A stretch of 64,000 nucleotides of DNA from Syncephalis plumigaleata (GCA_025201365.1 JAIXMF010000015.1:62001-126000); one strand, 5' to 3'; counted from the stretch's first letter, positions 11,637 to 24,935 are shown. Notes: generated by a model from the letters alone, not told the origin. Translations and numbers: made by a program.

Positions 11637-12146
11637 TTATACTAGTACTCGATGCATTATACGCATAACCATACTTTTATTATGTTCTTGTTTGTTACGC
11701 GTACTAATGGTCAATTCCGAGTGTTTATCCCGTTGCGAATAATGATTGAAACTACCCGATCTAATGGCATCATCATGCACGTTCACTTCTTTATAGCCAT
11801 AGCCTCGATGATGATGTTCAGTATCACCGATGTGATGGTCACTAGAATACGAATAGCGATGACATTGATTGTCGCGTCCATGCTGAATAGCATTCTGGCG
11901 ATGAGATGTTGGTTGTGCATGCGAACTATCATACTCGCCATGCTTCATAAAATCTTCCGCACTCTATACGTGGCAAATCCTTTGTATCGAGCACGGGGAT
12001 ACTTATCAACTTGTTCTTTCGCCTCGGGCCTGTCAACAATACATCAGTTCAAATACGTATAGGATACATTAGAGGTATCACTTCCATGTAGTATAGATAC
12101 CTGTAGTACGTCCGGTGTGTACTGCGTAATAGTTTTTCTTGGTCAT
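11637..12146 (-). CDS. Small protein with RNase H1-type hybrid-binding domain (viroplasmin fold)
   Basis: The ATG at 12146 opens exon 1 (12146-12082), MTKKNYYAVHTGRTTG followed by IYTTW. A 52-base intron beginning GTGATA and ending GACAG leads to exon 2 (from 12029), which encodes KEQVDKYPRARYKGFAT. This is the conserved N-terminal domain of RNase H1 (human form YAVRRGRKTG...RAQVDRFPAARFKKFAT), which binds RNA-DNA hybrids or dsRNA. One base appears to be missing near 11955-11962: the domain then continues as AEDFMKHGEYDSSH in the next frame and runs into a His/Ser/Arg-rich tail to the stop at 11637. No catalytic RNase H domain follows, so it is a stand-alone hybrid-binding protein or a remnant. 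The exact C-terminus is uncertain; a further exon near 11530-11600 is possible. Confidence 0.65.
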
Positions 12147-12615
12147 TTTATCAACTATTTTGTTAACTGATACGTGATAGGCGAGAAAAAGAAGGAATAA
12201 AATCATCATCACCTGGAATTGAATCGGTTTATAACAGTGTGGCGTATAGAGAATATTCCTGTACAACGGCAATCATATGGACCTACAAGACTAACAATTC
12301 TATTATTGTATTATTGTACAACAGATGTAACAAAAGAACAAAGAACGCACTCGTCATGTTGAAACTGACGTTCTACTCATTGACAATACGGAGTAAGCTT
12401 ATTAATAGGCATAGACCACTACTACTATATTATTATTAGAGTATTTAATTTCTATTGAACTAGTAAACAAGTTTATATTTTGGCTATGAAAAATAATGAT
12501 CGCTAGTAAATGTAAAATAAAGAGGATGACAACGTGCTTCTTTATCAGTTGGTCATCAATCTACTAATAATAGTGATGTGATCCTCTAACTAGCGTGATG
12601 TGCCCCATCGACGTG
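12147..12615. other. Intergenic region
   Basis: Spacer between the 3' end of the PPR gene and the start of the RNase H1-domain gene, both on the minus strand. AT-rich; nothing recognised. Confidence 0.5.
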
Positions 12616-15309
12616 CTAATCGATGCTGCGTTGTATTACGCTCATGCGACATATATCAAGAAGGGCCTTCTTAATCGAGTCGGCCTCCATACGTATTGCC
12701 TTTTGGTAGAATGGACTGAAATCCGCGATATTCAAATCAGGCCATACTTGTCCGCGACTATCTCGTCGTGGCAACTGACGTCGATAATGAAATGCTCCTC
12801 GACTACTTTGGAATCGAGTGTTTGCATAATTCAACGCATCCTTCAGATCACCCGCGCTATGCAGATAACAATACAAGTGAGATTAGGGAGAAAAGAGAGA
12901 AAAGAGAGATGTATAAGCTTACCGTGCAAGTCCATTAATCATTAGTGTATACGCTTGATGACGTTGCTTAGGTTCGCAGCCCAACTCGTGTCGTCGAACC
13001 GCTTTGTTCACCGCAGAAATGGCCGGATTCTCATCCTCGCACTTCCACCATTGCTGCATCGTGTCCCATACTTGCCAGGCTCGCTTAATCCAGCCTGCTC
13101 GTTCGGTGTGCAGTTGTAGCATGTGCAGATAGGTCCATCCATCGCGTGTCAATTGATGCTCGTCATACACTTGATCATACACTCGATTTGCCTCGTTAAA
13201 TACACGATGCGACGTTTGAATAGCCAAATATCCATTGACGAGTTGTGTCGACAGTTTCGGAATTGGTCGACGAGTCTCCTTACTAGCATCAGTGGTTTGC
13301 TGTTGCTGCTGCTGCTGCAGCAGTAATACGTAAGTAAAAAGTCGACGACTTTCCACTAGTATGTGCGTACGTGTAGTTGGTATAAATGGCAATAATGGGC
13401 CTTCATCTCCTGGTACTACCGACAGCATAGGCGTTGCCTCTTTAGTAGACGTGGTATCCGTGGTACTTGTCGTCGCTGTTGTCTCCTCCACTTTCTTGTT
13501 CTTTTCCTGTAGTCGACGTGTTGCCTCGGCCACCCAGCCATTTCTCGCCGTGGCAGCATAAGCCAAAAACATATTGGTATACGTGGCTTCATCCGGTGTT
13601 AGTTCCGGCTCACTTTCCGCTCTAATCATGTATGGTCAGTGGCAATAATGCAAGCTGCAATTATACGTTTTGCTTACCGCTTTAGCATATCTGTGAATAA
13701 ATTCTCACTCGTTCTACATCACCTCGATGCGCAGCAGCCGATACCAATGCATTATACGTATAAATGTCGGCCATAAACCCGTAGTCGGCCATTTGTATCA
13801 ATAGCTGGAATGCTTCATTGTAATAATGTATTGCTATTCATTAAGGAATTATATATATACATATAAATTGTAATCAATGTCATCATCATAAGGATATCTT
13901 TTCTACGAGCACACGCGCTAATCAACGCATTAAACGTCACGTCAGTTGGGTATAGGCCAGCTTTAACCATTTCCTCGAATAGATTCATGGCACGCTCCAC
14001 TTGATTTCCCTACATATGATTTTATCAAATATATATACATTCACATTTAATGTTTTCAATACATATGTATATCTTATTATAGCTAGTTTACGTACCTTGG
14101 CACAAGCGTGAATCATTAACGAGTAGCTTACTTCATCGGGTCGACATGCTTCAAATCGCATACGATCAAATGTCGTCCATGCTCGTTTGAGCTGACCCAC
14201 TTGTACACATCCTTTGATGAGTGTTGTTATAATCATCTAGCGATAGTCTGTTAGCAAAAATGAATGTATATCAGCTTGCATACTACCTGATTGGCTTTCA
14301 AACCGCGTGACTCCATAATCTGATACGTCTTGAATGCATCGTCAATTCGCTTGTTATTCACGTAAGCCTTGATCAATCCGCCCATAGTAACCTCATTTGG
14401 TGTCAATCCAGCTATTGCCACGTAAGTAACAATTATACATATATGATATAGTATATATTATATTACCTTTTTCTACTGCTTTGTACACCTCAGCCACCTT
14501 GTCTAGATCACCCGCATTGGCATGCGCATCAATAAGAAAGTTGTAAGATCGTAGATCTGGTGTAATCTTCAATGTCTAAAATAATCATGAGTATATTAGA
14601 AACAATATACATTGAACCAACAGTTATAATGCTACCTTCATATATTCGAATAGTTGCACTGAAGTAGCAGGTTGTCGTAGCATCGCCTATTAAGATAACA
14701 TCGGTGAGACATGTCATTTATTCCTCCACTTGCTTGACACTTACACTCATTTGCAATGCCTCATTGATATGCGTAACCGAGATTGGCGGTGATTGAGCAA
14801 GCAGACTAGTTGTGTCGTCCTTCGTGCTCTCAGCAACCAGTGCAGCCATCTCGATCGATTTCAACGCTTTAGTCAGTTGCAAACTAGTACGTTTAACCTC
14901 CTCGCTTTTACGTGTCTCCAAATACTGAACCTTAAGGTCGCGTAGATAGTGTTTATTCACTTTCCCGCTTCGTCCCAATAGATTCGCTTTGGTAACCGTT
15001 GCAACTATAGGTTTAGGCGGTTTAGCAACTGAAGTGTACATTTCTTTTAGTTCCGCCTCTGTCCACGCTTGTTCATTCTAGCTATTCGTTAGATAACCTC
15101 TTTATGCCCGTATAATAACTGCAAACGACGTACCTTATCAACTTGTGTCCCTTCAACTGTTGACTCTCCATTGATTCTAATCGCTCGTCAACGTCAAACT
15201 TGGTGGACACATAGCGCAATGACCGCGCTGGCAGTGCATTGCTACTATTGAACGGCGATTTCACCAGTGCCGTTCGTCTTAATGTATGTTGCAATGCCCG
15301 GCAATACAT
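12616..15309 (-). CDS. Pentatricopeptide-repeat (PPR) protein, mitochondrial
   Basis: Multi-exon gene of about ten exons. The first 40 residues are basic, Ser/Ala-rich and free of acidic residues (MYCRALQHTLRRTALVKSPF), as in a mitochondrial presequence. Central exons hold degenerate 35-residue repeats in series, for example DLRSYNFLIDAHANAGDLDK, PNEVTMGGLIKAYVNNKRID, PDEVSYSLMIHACAK and PTDVTFNALISACAR. PPR proteins bind organellar RNA; fungal relatives act in mitochondrial transcript stability and translation. The largest exon (13626-12922) has a Thr/Ser insert and a (CTG)n-encoded Gln run. The last exon ends at 12616. One base seems missing near 13705-13712, where VER continues as SENLFTDMLKR in the next frame. 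The intron after ISACA has a weak donor. Its exact ortholog (Cya5/Dmr1-like) cannot be decided by eye. Confidence 0.85.
13296..13322. repeat. CTG/CAG run encoding polyglutamine in the PPR gene
   Basis: Interrupted TGC/TGT units give about six Gln codons on the minus strand within the large PPR exon. Confidence 0.8.
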
Positions 15310-15495
15310 TACGAAGCAAAAAAGAAGAAAAATAGTTTGTAGATTTTTCTACACCATACTGCTTTGCTTTATCATTTCAACACATGTGAATTTGGTCTAT
15401 TTCTTATTGTGAAGGGGAATGCAATACTAGGAATCTACGTTATACATTTATTTTACTGGAAGCAATAATGGCAGAGAATTGAGTAGAGGATTCAT

Positions 15496-17339
15496 TTAAC
15501 TGGCTGTTGCTTTCCAATGGCATTTTAACGGTTCAAGTATCAACTGGTTATCCTGTAAGTTATCACGACGGTGATGATGATTTACGCTATGTTTAGTACG
15601 GATTGAGAGGAAGTACAATAAGGCAATGCATCGGACAGTATATGATAGGTCACGAAGAGCAACTGCAGTAAAGTAATATGACATATTGCTTGTTCTATGG
15701 ACATCCAGTATCATTAAACTTCCGGCAAATGAAATGATAAAACCGAAACAGCATAATCCGCAGGCATAAGTAAACTAATGATCATAACAGATTAGACCAT
15801 ATGGATTATAGATAAATGGATAAATGGATAACAGCATTTACACTTGCCTGTGAGAGAGACATAGTGGTGGACTTGTTTGCTGTATACTTGAATTTCTTTG
15901 TTATAAAATTGAATCCTAATAACGTTGAGGCAGCGTGTAAACAAGTCAGCATACGATGGCAGTAAACTTGCATACTGCACTGACCGTAATATATAAATGC
16001 CATTACATTAAGTAGTTGTACCATGTAAACATGATAAGACTGGCAAACCAATATGCCTGTAGTAGTACGGTGGAACAATATAGTATACGACTCTTACACA
16101 CCAAGTAACAACGATAACAGCAGTGATACCATGAACGAAATACTTCAAGATATGCGTTCTTCGACTTTGATCCACGTTATGCAGTAGCTGGACCTGTCAC
16201 ATAAGCATTGGATTAGATCGAGTGTATCCGATGGATGGCTTACACGCTACGCTTACCATAGTGTCATTAACAAGGCAAAGGAAACGGTAAAGAGAAATAC
16301 CGCAATATCACTAAGATAAAAGTACAGGGTGGACCTATTGTTCACTCGTAGTGCATAGCATTCGACTAATAGGAAATAGGAAGGGTGAATTTTCCAAAAT
16401 ATACTACAAGAAGAACATTAGCATGAATGACTTCTTACCAAGATCGGAAATGACAGCCAATATGAAGATGGCCAAGCGGATCCTTGTCGGATACTGACGA
16501 GCTCTGATGGCTGTAAACAGCTTGGACATGCCATAGAGTATAAGGAGAGCTTGCAGCACAATAAGAGAGTAGGTGTACAGGTAATAGGGTATAGAGAAGA
16601 TGGCATCATTCCACGTCCTGATTCTATGCTGGCAATAATAAGTATCGAGATATTACGCTGTAGTTGCAGTTGAATATACCTTGTTCCACGGTTGCCATTA
16701 ATGTCGCACGATCATCATCATTGAGCGAGAGTACATACTCATCTACTTGAGTGAGTGCCATGTTAATTGGCAATTTCCCTCCATTGATCCTGCATGGAAA
16801 TCTACATAGTCAATCTCCAATGGACTAGGAAACTTGTTGTCTTCCCGTGTAAAAAGCGAATAGAGCACGACATCAACGGTGGGATGACCATTGCTTCGTA
16901 ATTGTCGATTGAGATTGTAGGCCGCTTCTCCAATCTAGGCATAGTTTATCGATTGTTTTAACGCAATTCAATAGGAATAATTATGATGGCAACTTACTCG
17001 TTGTATAGAAATGCAATTAGCGTCGATTGCATTTATTTCATGTATCAAAAGTACAATCTTATCATTTGTCGTATTTGATGCTGTTATATTCGGATATTTC
17101 AGCTGGCATGGAACAGCATGATCATCATCATTATCAGCAGTAGCAAAATCACCGATTACTAGTCGACCAGTGGTTTTATATGGTTGAACAACAGCCCAAT
17201 ATGGATCCTGCGTATGGAATGTGTAAGTTTCATTCCGTATACTAAATGTAACACTTGCAGTCACAAATGAACATCCTAGCAGGTTGATAAAAACAATAAT
17301 GAATAGAGCAAGTATTAACTGGAATGGCATCATAAGCAT
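15496..17339 (-). CDS. Receptor-like protein: signal peptide, PA-like ectodomain, seven-helix region (copy A)
   Basis: The ATG at 17339 opens a signal peptide, then an N-glycosylated ectodomain (RNETYTFHTQDP, NITASNTTN) with a Cys, a hydrophobic KIVLLI strand and a second Cys, resembling a protease-associated (PA) fold; that fold call is inference. Exon 2 (from about 16934) continues NRQLRSNGHPTVDVVLYSLF and ends near DRATLMATVEQ. Later exons carry hydrophobic helices, including NDAIFSIPYYLYTYSLIVLQ and the block ARQYPTRIRLAIFILAV. The last exon encodes SLMILDVHRTSNMSYYFTA and a His/Arg-rich tail ending at 15496. Introns are 50-70 bases. One base is missing near 16790. It is a tandem paralog of the next gene upstream. 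The ligand and any coupling are unknown. Confidence 0.75.
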
Positions 17340-17865
17340 GTCAATGTGTGTGTGGTGTTTTGATTAAGGATGTTGTTTGCAAATATATGGTGGATAACAA
17401 TAAATGATATTTAGAATTGATACCGATTAATCCAGGCGTATTATTAGTATTTCAGTTAGTATTTACATTCAGCAACGAGCTTTCTCATTTCACTCAGGCC
17501 TTGTTCATCCAAAAATAAATGAGTAATTCGATATTGTTCGATGCAAATAACCAATAATAGTCATGAATAGCTAGTACCTGTTTAATTATATGTCTAGATC
17601 GTTGTGGAGTAGGTCGTTTCCTTAGCGGTTAGACAAGATGATTAGAATAATATTGGAACGCATGATGCTATGTCAACCGGTATTTACTTGATAAAACTGT
17701 ATCATTCATTGAAGTGATATCGGGTTAAAAGATGATTCGATTGTTAACCGACAAGTTTGAACAGAATCAAGCGTACAAACTACATATACGATTGTCATTA
17801 ATAATAGCATTACTAACTAGTAACGAGTAGCTAGTCGTTAGCATGCTTATTATACTTTGGATTGA
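17340..17865. other. Spacer between the tandem receptor-like genes
   Basis: AT-rich, 526 bases. It must hold the promoter of copy A and the 3' end of copy B. No extra gene seen. Confidence 0.5.
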
Positions 17866-19723
17866 TCATGTGTGGTTCAATGGCAACTTTCTGGAGAATA
17901 TACTTGTCTTTGAATCACATCTAGAAGCGGAGATATGTGATGCTGAACCTTGCCTGCCAGCATTGCAATTGGTTGATGTGCCCTTTGGCTGGATGTCAAG
18001 CATGTACAGTACGGCAAAGTAGCGTATAATGTATGAGATATCTGTGATCACATCAATTGCCACTTTACATGGAATGCTCATCACAAATACTGACCCGACA
18101 CCCATAGCATTGCTGAAAAGCACGAGCAGATAACCGAATACACATACCGCACATACACGAGCGATCTTGACGTGTTAAGAAGTTAGCATGATTGCAGTGT
18201 AGCAATCAATGATGCCATACTTACCAATGCAAGTGTTTGCGCTGTGGATTGATTTGCATTACATTTTGCCAGTTTTGACTTGAAGTTCATACCTGGCACA
18301 TTAGCAAGACATTGTTAAACTAGCACTCGAATGATCGATACAATGCTTACCATAATGAACCAGTGATGCAACACTGATCAATTGTAACAATAAAACAAGG
18401 ATTATTTTAGCAATGTTTAGAATGTATCTGGTCGCTACTCCTAATCTGAAATGCATAGCAACCATGATGCCGACTATAATGGCAACTAGAAAGATCGAGC
18501 TACGTGTTGAATACTTGAATACGACTGCTTTTCGTCCCTTCTCTACATTGGCCAGTACCATATTCCTATATTGAGCAGGATCAGGTAGCACTGTTAGTTT
18601 CATTGTCATTGCATATTGTTTATCACGTACCAAAGCAATAGCAGCAATGCAAAGGATACACTAATCATTATTGCAGCAAGATCACTCAGATAGTAATGCA
18701 GTGTTGTAGTTTTGTTCACAAATATAGAAGCGGAAGCCACTAATGACAAGCAATATTAGTGAGCCAAGATAAAAAGAAAAGACGGAGGAATTAGCTTACA
18801 CGTTGCAGAATGAATGCCAATAGGAATATCGACAATCGTATCTTGGTAGGATATTGACCTGCCCGATAGTGTTACAATCAGTTGTAAGCACTATAAAGCA
18901 GAAGGATGCATAGACAGCGAATAGACACCAGTTATAGCATAGATATTGTATGGACATGAAAATATCATTCCATGGCCCAGATTCTAGTGGATAGAATGAG
19001 AGATAGCGATGTGGTAACATTAGATATCACTACCACGGCAAAATAGACCGCTTCCTCTTTCTCTCTTTACCTTGCTCGACCGTTGCAATAACTTCCACAT
19101 CGGTACGATCATTCAATGCCTTGGCAATGTTGATACCCTCGACCAATGCCATATTAATGGGTGGTGTGCCTTCAATTTTAGTTGGATTAAGATCCTGGTA
19201 CTGGATATCCGTTGGTGTAGGGAATGATCGATGCGATCGTGGAACAAGTAATAGAGCACGACATCAAAGGTGGGATCACCTTTCTCTTTTAGCTGTTGAT
19301 TAAGTTTATAAGCAGCAGCCCTACCTAATTACCATTATTATTTTTTTTTATATATTTGTTTGTTAGCTGATCATTTCAATATCATTGATGTCAATCGACT
19401 AATTCGAGATCACTCACCCTTGCCACTGAATAGCAATGAGCTAATAGTGCATCGTATTCAACGATCAATAATACAATCTTGCTTGTAGTTATGAGTAAAT
19501 CATCTGGAGTGGGATATTCCAGCTCACAGGTGGTATCACTCTTGAATAATGGCACAACCACGCTGCCACTAGCATTATACGAAGGAACTTTGACTAAAAA
19601 CGGATCCTGAGTCGGATAGGTATACGTTTCATTGTGTAATCGTAGTGTAACATGAGCAGATGTCAATCGAATCAACAGAGTAGTAACAATGCTAATCGCA
19701 ATGAACATTGATAAACGTTTCAT
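17866..19723 (-). CDS. Receptor-like protein: signal peptide, PA-like ectodomain, seven-helix region (copy B)
   Basis: Paralog of copy A in the same orientation. The ATG at 19723 opens MKRLSMFIAISIVTTLLIRL, a signal peptide, then HVTLRLHNETYTYPTQDPF, matching copy A closely. The ectodomain repeats the pattern GSVVVPLF, a Cys, KIVLLIVEY and a second Cys, then GDPTFDVVLYYLF and PINMALVEG. The helix region starts with NDIFMSIQYLCYNWCLFAVY and the shared AGQYPTKIRLSIFLLAF. The C-terminal exon (18123-17866) encodes a hydrophobic segment and a Ser/Cys/Arg tail. One base is missing near 19237, and the helix-1 exon shows a second disturbed stretch near 18870-18885. The shared exon order, glycosylation site and cytoplasmic-loop motif show a local duplication. 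The family is not one I can name. Confidence 0.75.
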
Positions 19724-20353
19724 GCTAGATATTTATGTGAAATGGCTGCTTTGTAGAATAGATAAATGAACTACAATCATGAGTAGGATGCTAGATAACT
19801 TATTAAATAACTATATGACCTTTCCTTTCGTATCCTCTGCTATGAAGAAATGATTTATCCATTATTCATCTAGGCCTTTAACAGGGTCCATGTATAATTT
19901 AGGACTTGAATAGGTGAACTATTCAATAACCGGAATCACTAGCATATGCCTCGGTAGACTTGATAGACTAAGGGCTAGACTAGTTCGGGCGAGGCATCCA
20001 TGACATTGGTAACTCATTCTAGATGTATGTCAGACATGTAGAGTAATGTTATATTATTATAATTACGAGAGAGTATTGTTGTCGTATTCCATTCTATTAC
20101 TTTCCTAAAATCATCCTAGTTCTACTCATTGCTATCAAGGATGACACGCGGCTAATGTATCATTCTACTAATCAATGCTACTTACGTTAACATCCCTTCT
20201 TTCTTATTCTATCGACAATAGGATACTAGTCAATTAGTCGATATACATATGTATGATTAATAGATTTATACAGTTTATTCATAGACATATAAAATATAAA
20301 TATTTAACGTGCAAGTATCAAAGGTAGCATTGATTTCTACTGAAAGCATAGAA
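19724..20353. other. Intergenic region
   Basis: AT-rich promoter/terminator spacer of 630 bases between two minus-strand genes. No gene recognised. Confidence 0.55.
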
Positions 20354-23217
20354 TCATTCAGGTATGGTAGCATAATGGCCCTTACTTAGTGTGGGATGTG
20401 CGTAGGGCGTGTTAGGAATGACACGATGTGTCTGCGTATCCGATAACCAGTCATTCAGACCTGTCTCCATCTGCGCGATCTCCTTGTAGAGATTAGCGAA
20501 GCGATAGGCACGTCTTCGTTGATCGCCATTTTGTAGTGGAGTACGAGATTGATGATCTGCGCTATTAGAGCGGAATGTTCGTTTAAAGTAACTTGGACTT
20601 GATGATGCCACCTCATCCTCGTCATCCATTCGTTTCGGTGATCCCAACAGGTTGATCGGTGAGAGTGGCGTGAGACCGCGCGATAATTCAAGAAATCCGA
20701 ATGATCGCTTAGTACGACTCTCCTGGCTAGATGATCTAGTCGATAGATCAAGTAGGGATCGATTATTATTATTATTATGCGATCCCGTGTCGCTGTTGCT
20801 AGTTATCGTTGATAAGTCTAATGGTGAGGTACACTCCGTAAACGACGTTTCCTGAGTAGATGTAGAGGGACGCGATGAATAATCGTCGGCAGCATCACAA
20901 TGGCTGGAGAACTTTCTAGAGCTGATAGACGTGTGCGGTGTATTGGTACGACCTCCTCCTCCTCCTCCTCCTAGTATACTATCGTAACTATGCACTAGTG
21001 ACGAGGTAGACGATAATATCGAGCAATTATAATCGATTGAATTGTTGTTGCTATTGTTGCTATTGTTCATTGAACTGTGGACATCGAATGTACTTGATCG
21101 TGATCGTGAACTTAACATTTGTGATACTGCGTCGTCATCATCGTCATAGTCATCATAATCATTACTATCTGACGTGTTAAATTGATTATCCAGAATAGGT
21201 GAGTTGTGCAAGGTACTAGGAGATAGCGTGGATGAACTAGCATGACTATCCTGACTATAATTACTACTACTCTTGGAGGGTGACACACGATGCTGATAGC
21301 GATGACTATAGCGTAGTAATGAGATTAGCTATCATATTCCTTCTTCTTCTTCTTATGAGTCGTTTATTAGCACTTACCCTGCCTTTATTCGGGTTTTTCT
21401 ACGTTCTAGCAATGATACAGCAAGTCGATATTGCTCATTGGCATCCACCGGGTAGTCAGTATCATCATCGGGACTAGGTGTCGTCGATTGATCTGGTGAT
21501 TGCCTTTTGCCACCTCTAAGCTGCTTGGAGGATTCACGCCGATAAAGTCGACCTTCTCCATTCCTCCCGATTGGCAAGAATGATGTATCGAAATTAACAC
21601 CGAGATCCAGGCTAAATGAAGGAAGTTGGAATCGGGAAAGCCGTCCGACTCGTCGACGAGGTGTCTCTTCATTTGCAGTCGATGGCGTTGACGGATAATA
21701 GTCGTCGTCGCTGGTGAATGACTTTGTCGGGGTCGTTCGATGCATTTGCGAAATAGATGCTTCTAATGGTATTGTTGCTCCATTAAGTTCGTCTTGAGAT
21801 AAACTTGGAATATGTCTAATAGCAAAAAAAAACAATTTGAATAAATACACCTGATAACAATAGCACTAATAATAGTAATTGCTTACAATGGTGATAAATG
21901 TAAAGAGGCTAGATCACGTGGATGACGATGTGTATTGTCTGCACCACGATGCTGTTGATTTGTAGCAGTTGTTGTTGCCGTATTATTACGCGATAAATCA
22001 TTCGATTGAGAGGTAGGATGATCCTGTATCGCGTATAACTCGTTACTGCTGGTCAATTGCTCTTCTTCCACAGGCTCGTCGGTATCGCCTTTTGCGGTGG
22101 ATTTTAGTTCGGCAAACATTGCATCTAATGCTTTGTTATCCGAGAAATGCATTGACGGTATAAGGAAACGAGATAATCGATCAACTTTAGCACTGCAGGT
22201 ATATGTTTCTCCGAGGAATGAGAACTACGCGTACTAATTAATTATCGTATAAATGATCATGTTTAACTTGCTACTTACGGTAAATTAGATGTAGATGTAG
22301 TGGATGTAGTAGTGGTAGTAGTGGTATCAAAGATGGCTGCCGGTGCCGATGTAGTTGAATGTAATGACGACGATGTCGACTTAATGGACGATAAATGATG
22401 CGGTAATTCCGGTGACTTGTTCGCGATAGTATCGTCGCGTTTAGTATTCGCCGTATCATTCGCGTCGCACGACATTAAACTACTGGACTTGCCGATAGAG
22501 TCGAATGCTGATAAAAGATCACTGCCAAAATCCATTTCCGGTAGACAAACCCGAGACACTCGATGTTCAGGTGCTCTCTGATGATTGTCGCTAAATGACG
22601 ATGTATGGAATCTATAGAGGTACTATGGTAACTAAAATTAGCATGCGTGCACATCCACAAGTCGGCGTCATCAAAAGTGATTGGCCACCATCAATCCATG
22701 TGGTAATCAATCACATGGCTTACCTCCTTCGGACAGCTCTCGAGTACATGTGGGCATTGGCAGGTGCACGACGCAAGGCCGTTGCATCCGAAGATGGCAT
22801 CTTACGCACGCCAGAGGGTCGTTGTCGCAATGGTGACGACAACAACTTTGGCATATCATTGCTGATGTTGTTGCTAGCAGTAGCAGTAGCAGTTGTTGTT
22901 GGTACAATTAAATAATTATTTCGATCGTTAAAAGACGACATTCCACCACGACTATGTGGATAGGCGGCAGAGTCATTAAACGGGCATGGCGGTTGTTTGT
23001 CGTGACCGGCACGAGCTGCCGCGGCCGCTGCATTCATGGCTATACCTTGAAATCTCAGCTGTGATACACCGGTATGATTTGGATACTGACGATGAAAGGC
23101 GGTGGCAACGGACGGCGACGATGATGGTGATGGCATATCCTTTGTCGTCGCCAGTATCCTACCGGTAGTATGCACCGTGGAAGTTACAATGCTATAGGTT
23201 GACGTGGTGGAACTCAT
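20354..23217 (-). CDS. Ser/Asn-rich multi-exon protein, unknown, with a repeated RLSRF motif
   Basis: Not recognised. Five exons are inferred: 23217-22733, about 22615-22276, about 22192-21890, about 21802-21381 and about 21315-20354, with GTAAG donors and good phase (for example CC|GTAAGT to CAG|TGCT). Most of the chain is disordered Ser/Thr/Asn/Asp with a Gly run. Two related short blocks stand out: VDRLSRFLIPSM at the start of exon 3 and VGRLSRFQLPSF in exon 4, each holding an R-x-S site. The C-terminal 70 residues are less biased (ANLYKEIAQMETGLNDWLSD) and may be a helical module. No signal peptide or membrane segment. Likely a cytoplasmic or nuclear regulatory scaffold, by inference only. 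Confidence 0.72.
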
Positions 23218-24935
23218 ATTTGACTTGTAATACGATAATCTACTACTACTACTACTACTGTTACTATTACGTACAACGAGTCAGCAATAGATTGCTTGTA
23301 CGCTGTGTAATATATTATATATATATATATATTAATATATTAATATATCGGCACTAATAAACGACAAAAGACTAATAATAAGGAGAATGAAGAATGAAAA
23401 AGAGAGAGAGAGAGAGTCAAAAATTAATGAAGCGTAGTAGATAAGAAAGAAGTAGAGAAGGAATGAGCGTGACCTACAAACTAAATGCAAATGTATATGC
23501 CAAGTAGAAGAAAGAGAAAAGCATTGATGTTAGCCATGTGTTATTGTAAGAGATTTGTTCATTAATAGTAGTAGCCATGAGCATTTAGTGTGACCATGAT
23601 CACACATACATAAAAGAGAGAGAGAGGGAGGACTTTATCGTCTCGTTGTATTCCATTAACGTTCATAAGAACGAGGCAATAAAACATAGAGCATTCATCC
23701 CATTGTATAGCACTCGTTCAAAAAAGGCTATACAATTGGACGTTGTATATTGCCTGTACTCGCTTGTTCAATGGCTCATTATGCTCATTAGGTTGCTTAC
23801 TCCCCCTCTTCACGCACTCACTTTGTTCACTATACCTTTCTAGTAAAGTAAAGTAGAGAGAAAGAGAGAGGAGGAGGAAAAGAAGGGGAGACATAAAGAA
23901 GGATATACCATCGAGTAGTACGTAGCATAGTATGCTTACAAGGCAGTATATGCATAGTACAAGTCAGAATCACTTACCAATCTAGCTTGAATGCTAATCT
24001 CAAGCTCTTCAACTCTTCCTACATACGAGTACTTCTCTGCACTAGGATAGTGTATGTGATAGTTGCGGTTGCGGTTGTTGTTTCAAATGTCACTAGGAGA
24101 TGCGTTAAAAGAAGAAATCTGTGTATGCAGATAAACTAAAAGAATAAGAATGAAGTGTGTATGTGTGTGTGCAACTATGCACTAGATTAAAAGTAAGTTA
24201 ACCCTAGTATAAAATACGCATATATGCATACATGCATGCACAAATATATACTAAGCAAATACCTTATTACTACGACTGCTACGACTACTAGACTATGTTG
24301 TAAGAAATGAAATGAAAGAGTAATGATTATTATCGATAGAGTCACGCTTAATAAATGAATGAACGATAAATGAATGAATGAAGTAAGGAAAAGAAAGTCA
24401 AGTCAAGTCAATCGCCGTTGTCGATGATGTTCAAAGAATGTCGTAATAGCAACAGTAATCGAGAATGATGTCCTTGTATCGACTTGCGTACTGTTTCATA
24501 TAAACAAGGGAATGGTTGTGCTCCTCGCTCTCTGTACGTGTAGCTTTGTTGTTACTCATTGGTAGATTCCCCTTTCTGTTATGATTGGCATAGCCATGTA
24601 TATTTACACCATGTGTACTACAACAACCACTACAGCATTCTCATTATGCTACTACTAAATAGAAAAGCGCTGTTTAAAATGTGACATGATTTATTTACAC
24701 AAATGACTAATTCAATCAAATGGTTAAAGCTCCGAAGGAATACTAAATACAGCATCGATTACAGAAAGGGATGGTGACACATGGCTACTAGGTTAACATA
24801 CTGATGCACACATACATTTCAATATGATAATAGTAGTAGAGTAGTAGTAGTAGTAAACAAACATACACCTATTTATTGTACGAGATATCACAGGAGAAAC
24901 ACATAAGGAAAGATGACAAGTCAGTATAATCCACG
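23218..24935. other. Intergenic region with AT and GA microsatellites
   Basis: Contains a TA tract (23311-23345), several GA-rich tracts (23399-23416, 23612-23630, 23855-23885) and TAG repeats near 24830-24855. The left part is promoter of the Ser/Asn-rich gene; the right part is 3' flank of the SCY1-like gene. No gene seen in 1.7 kb. Confidence 0.55.
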
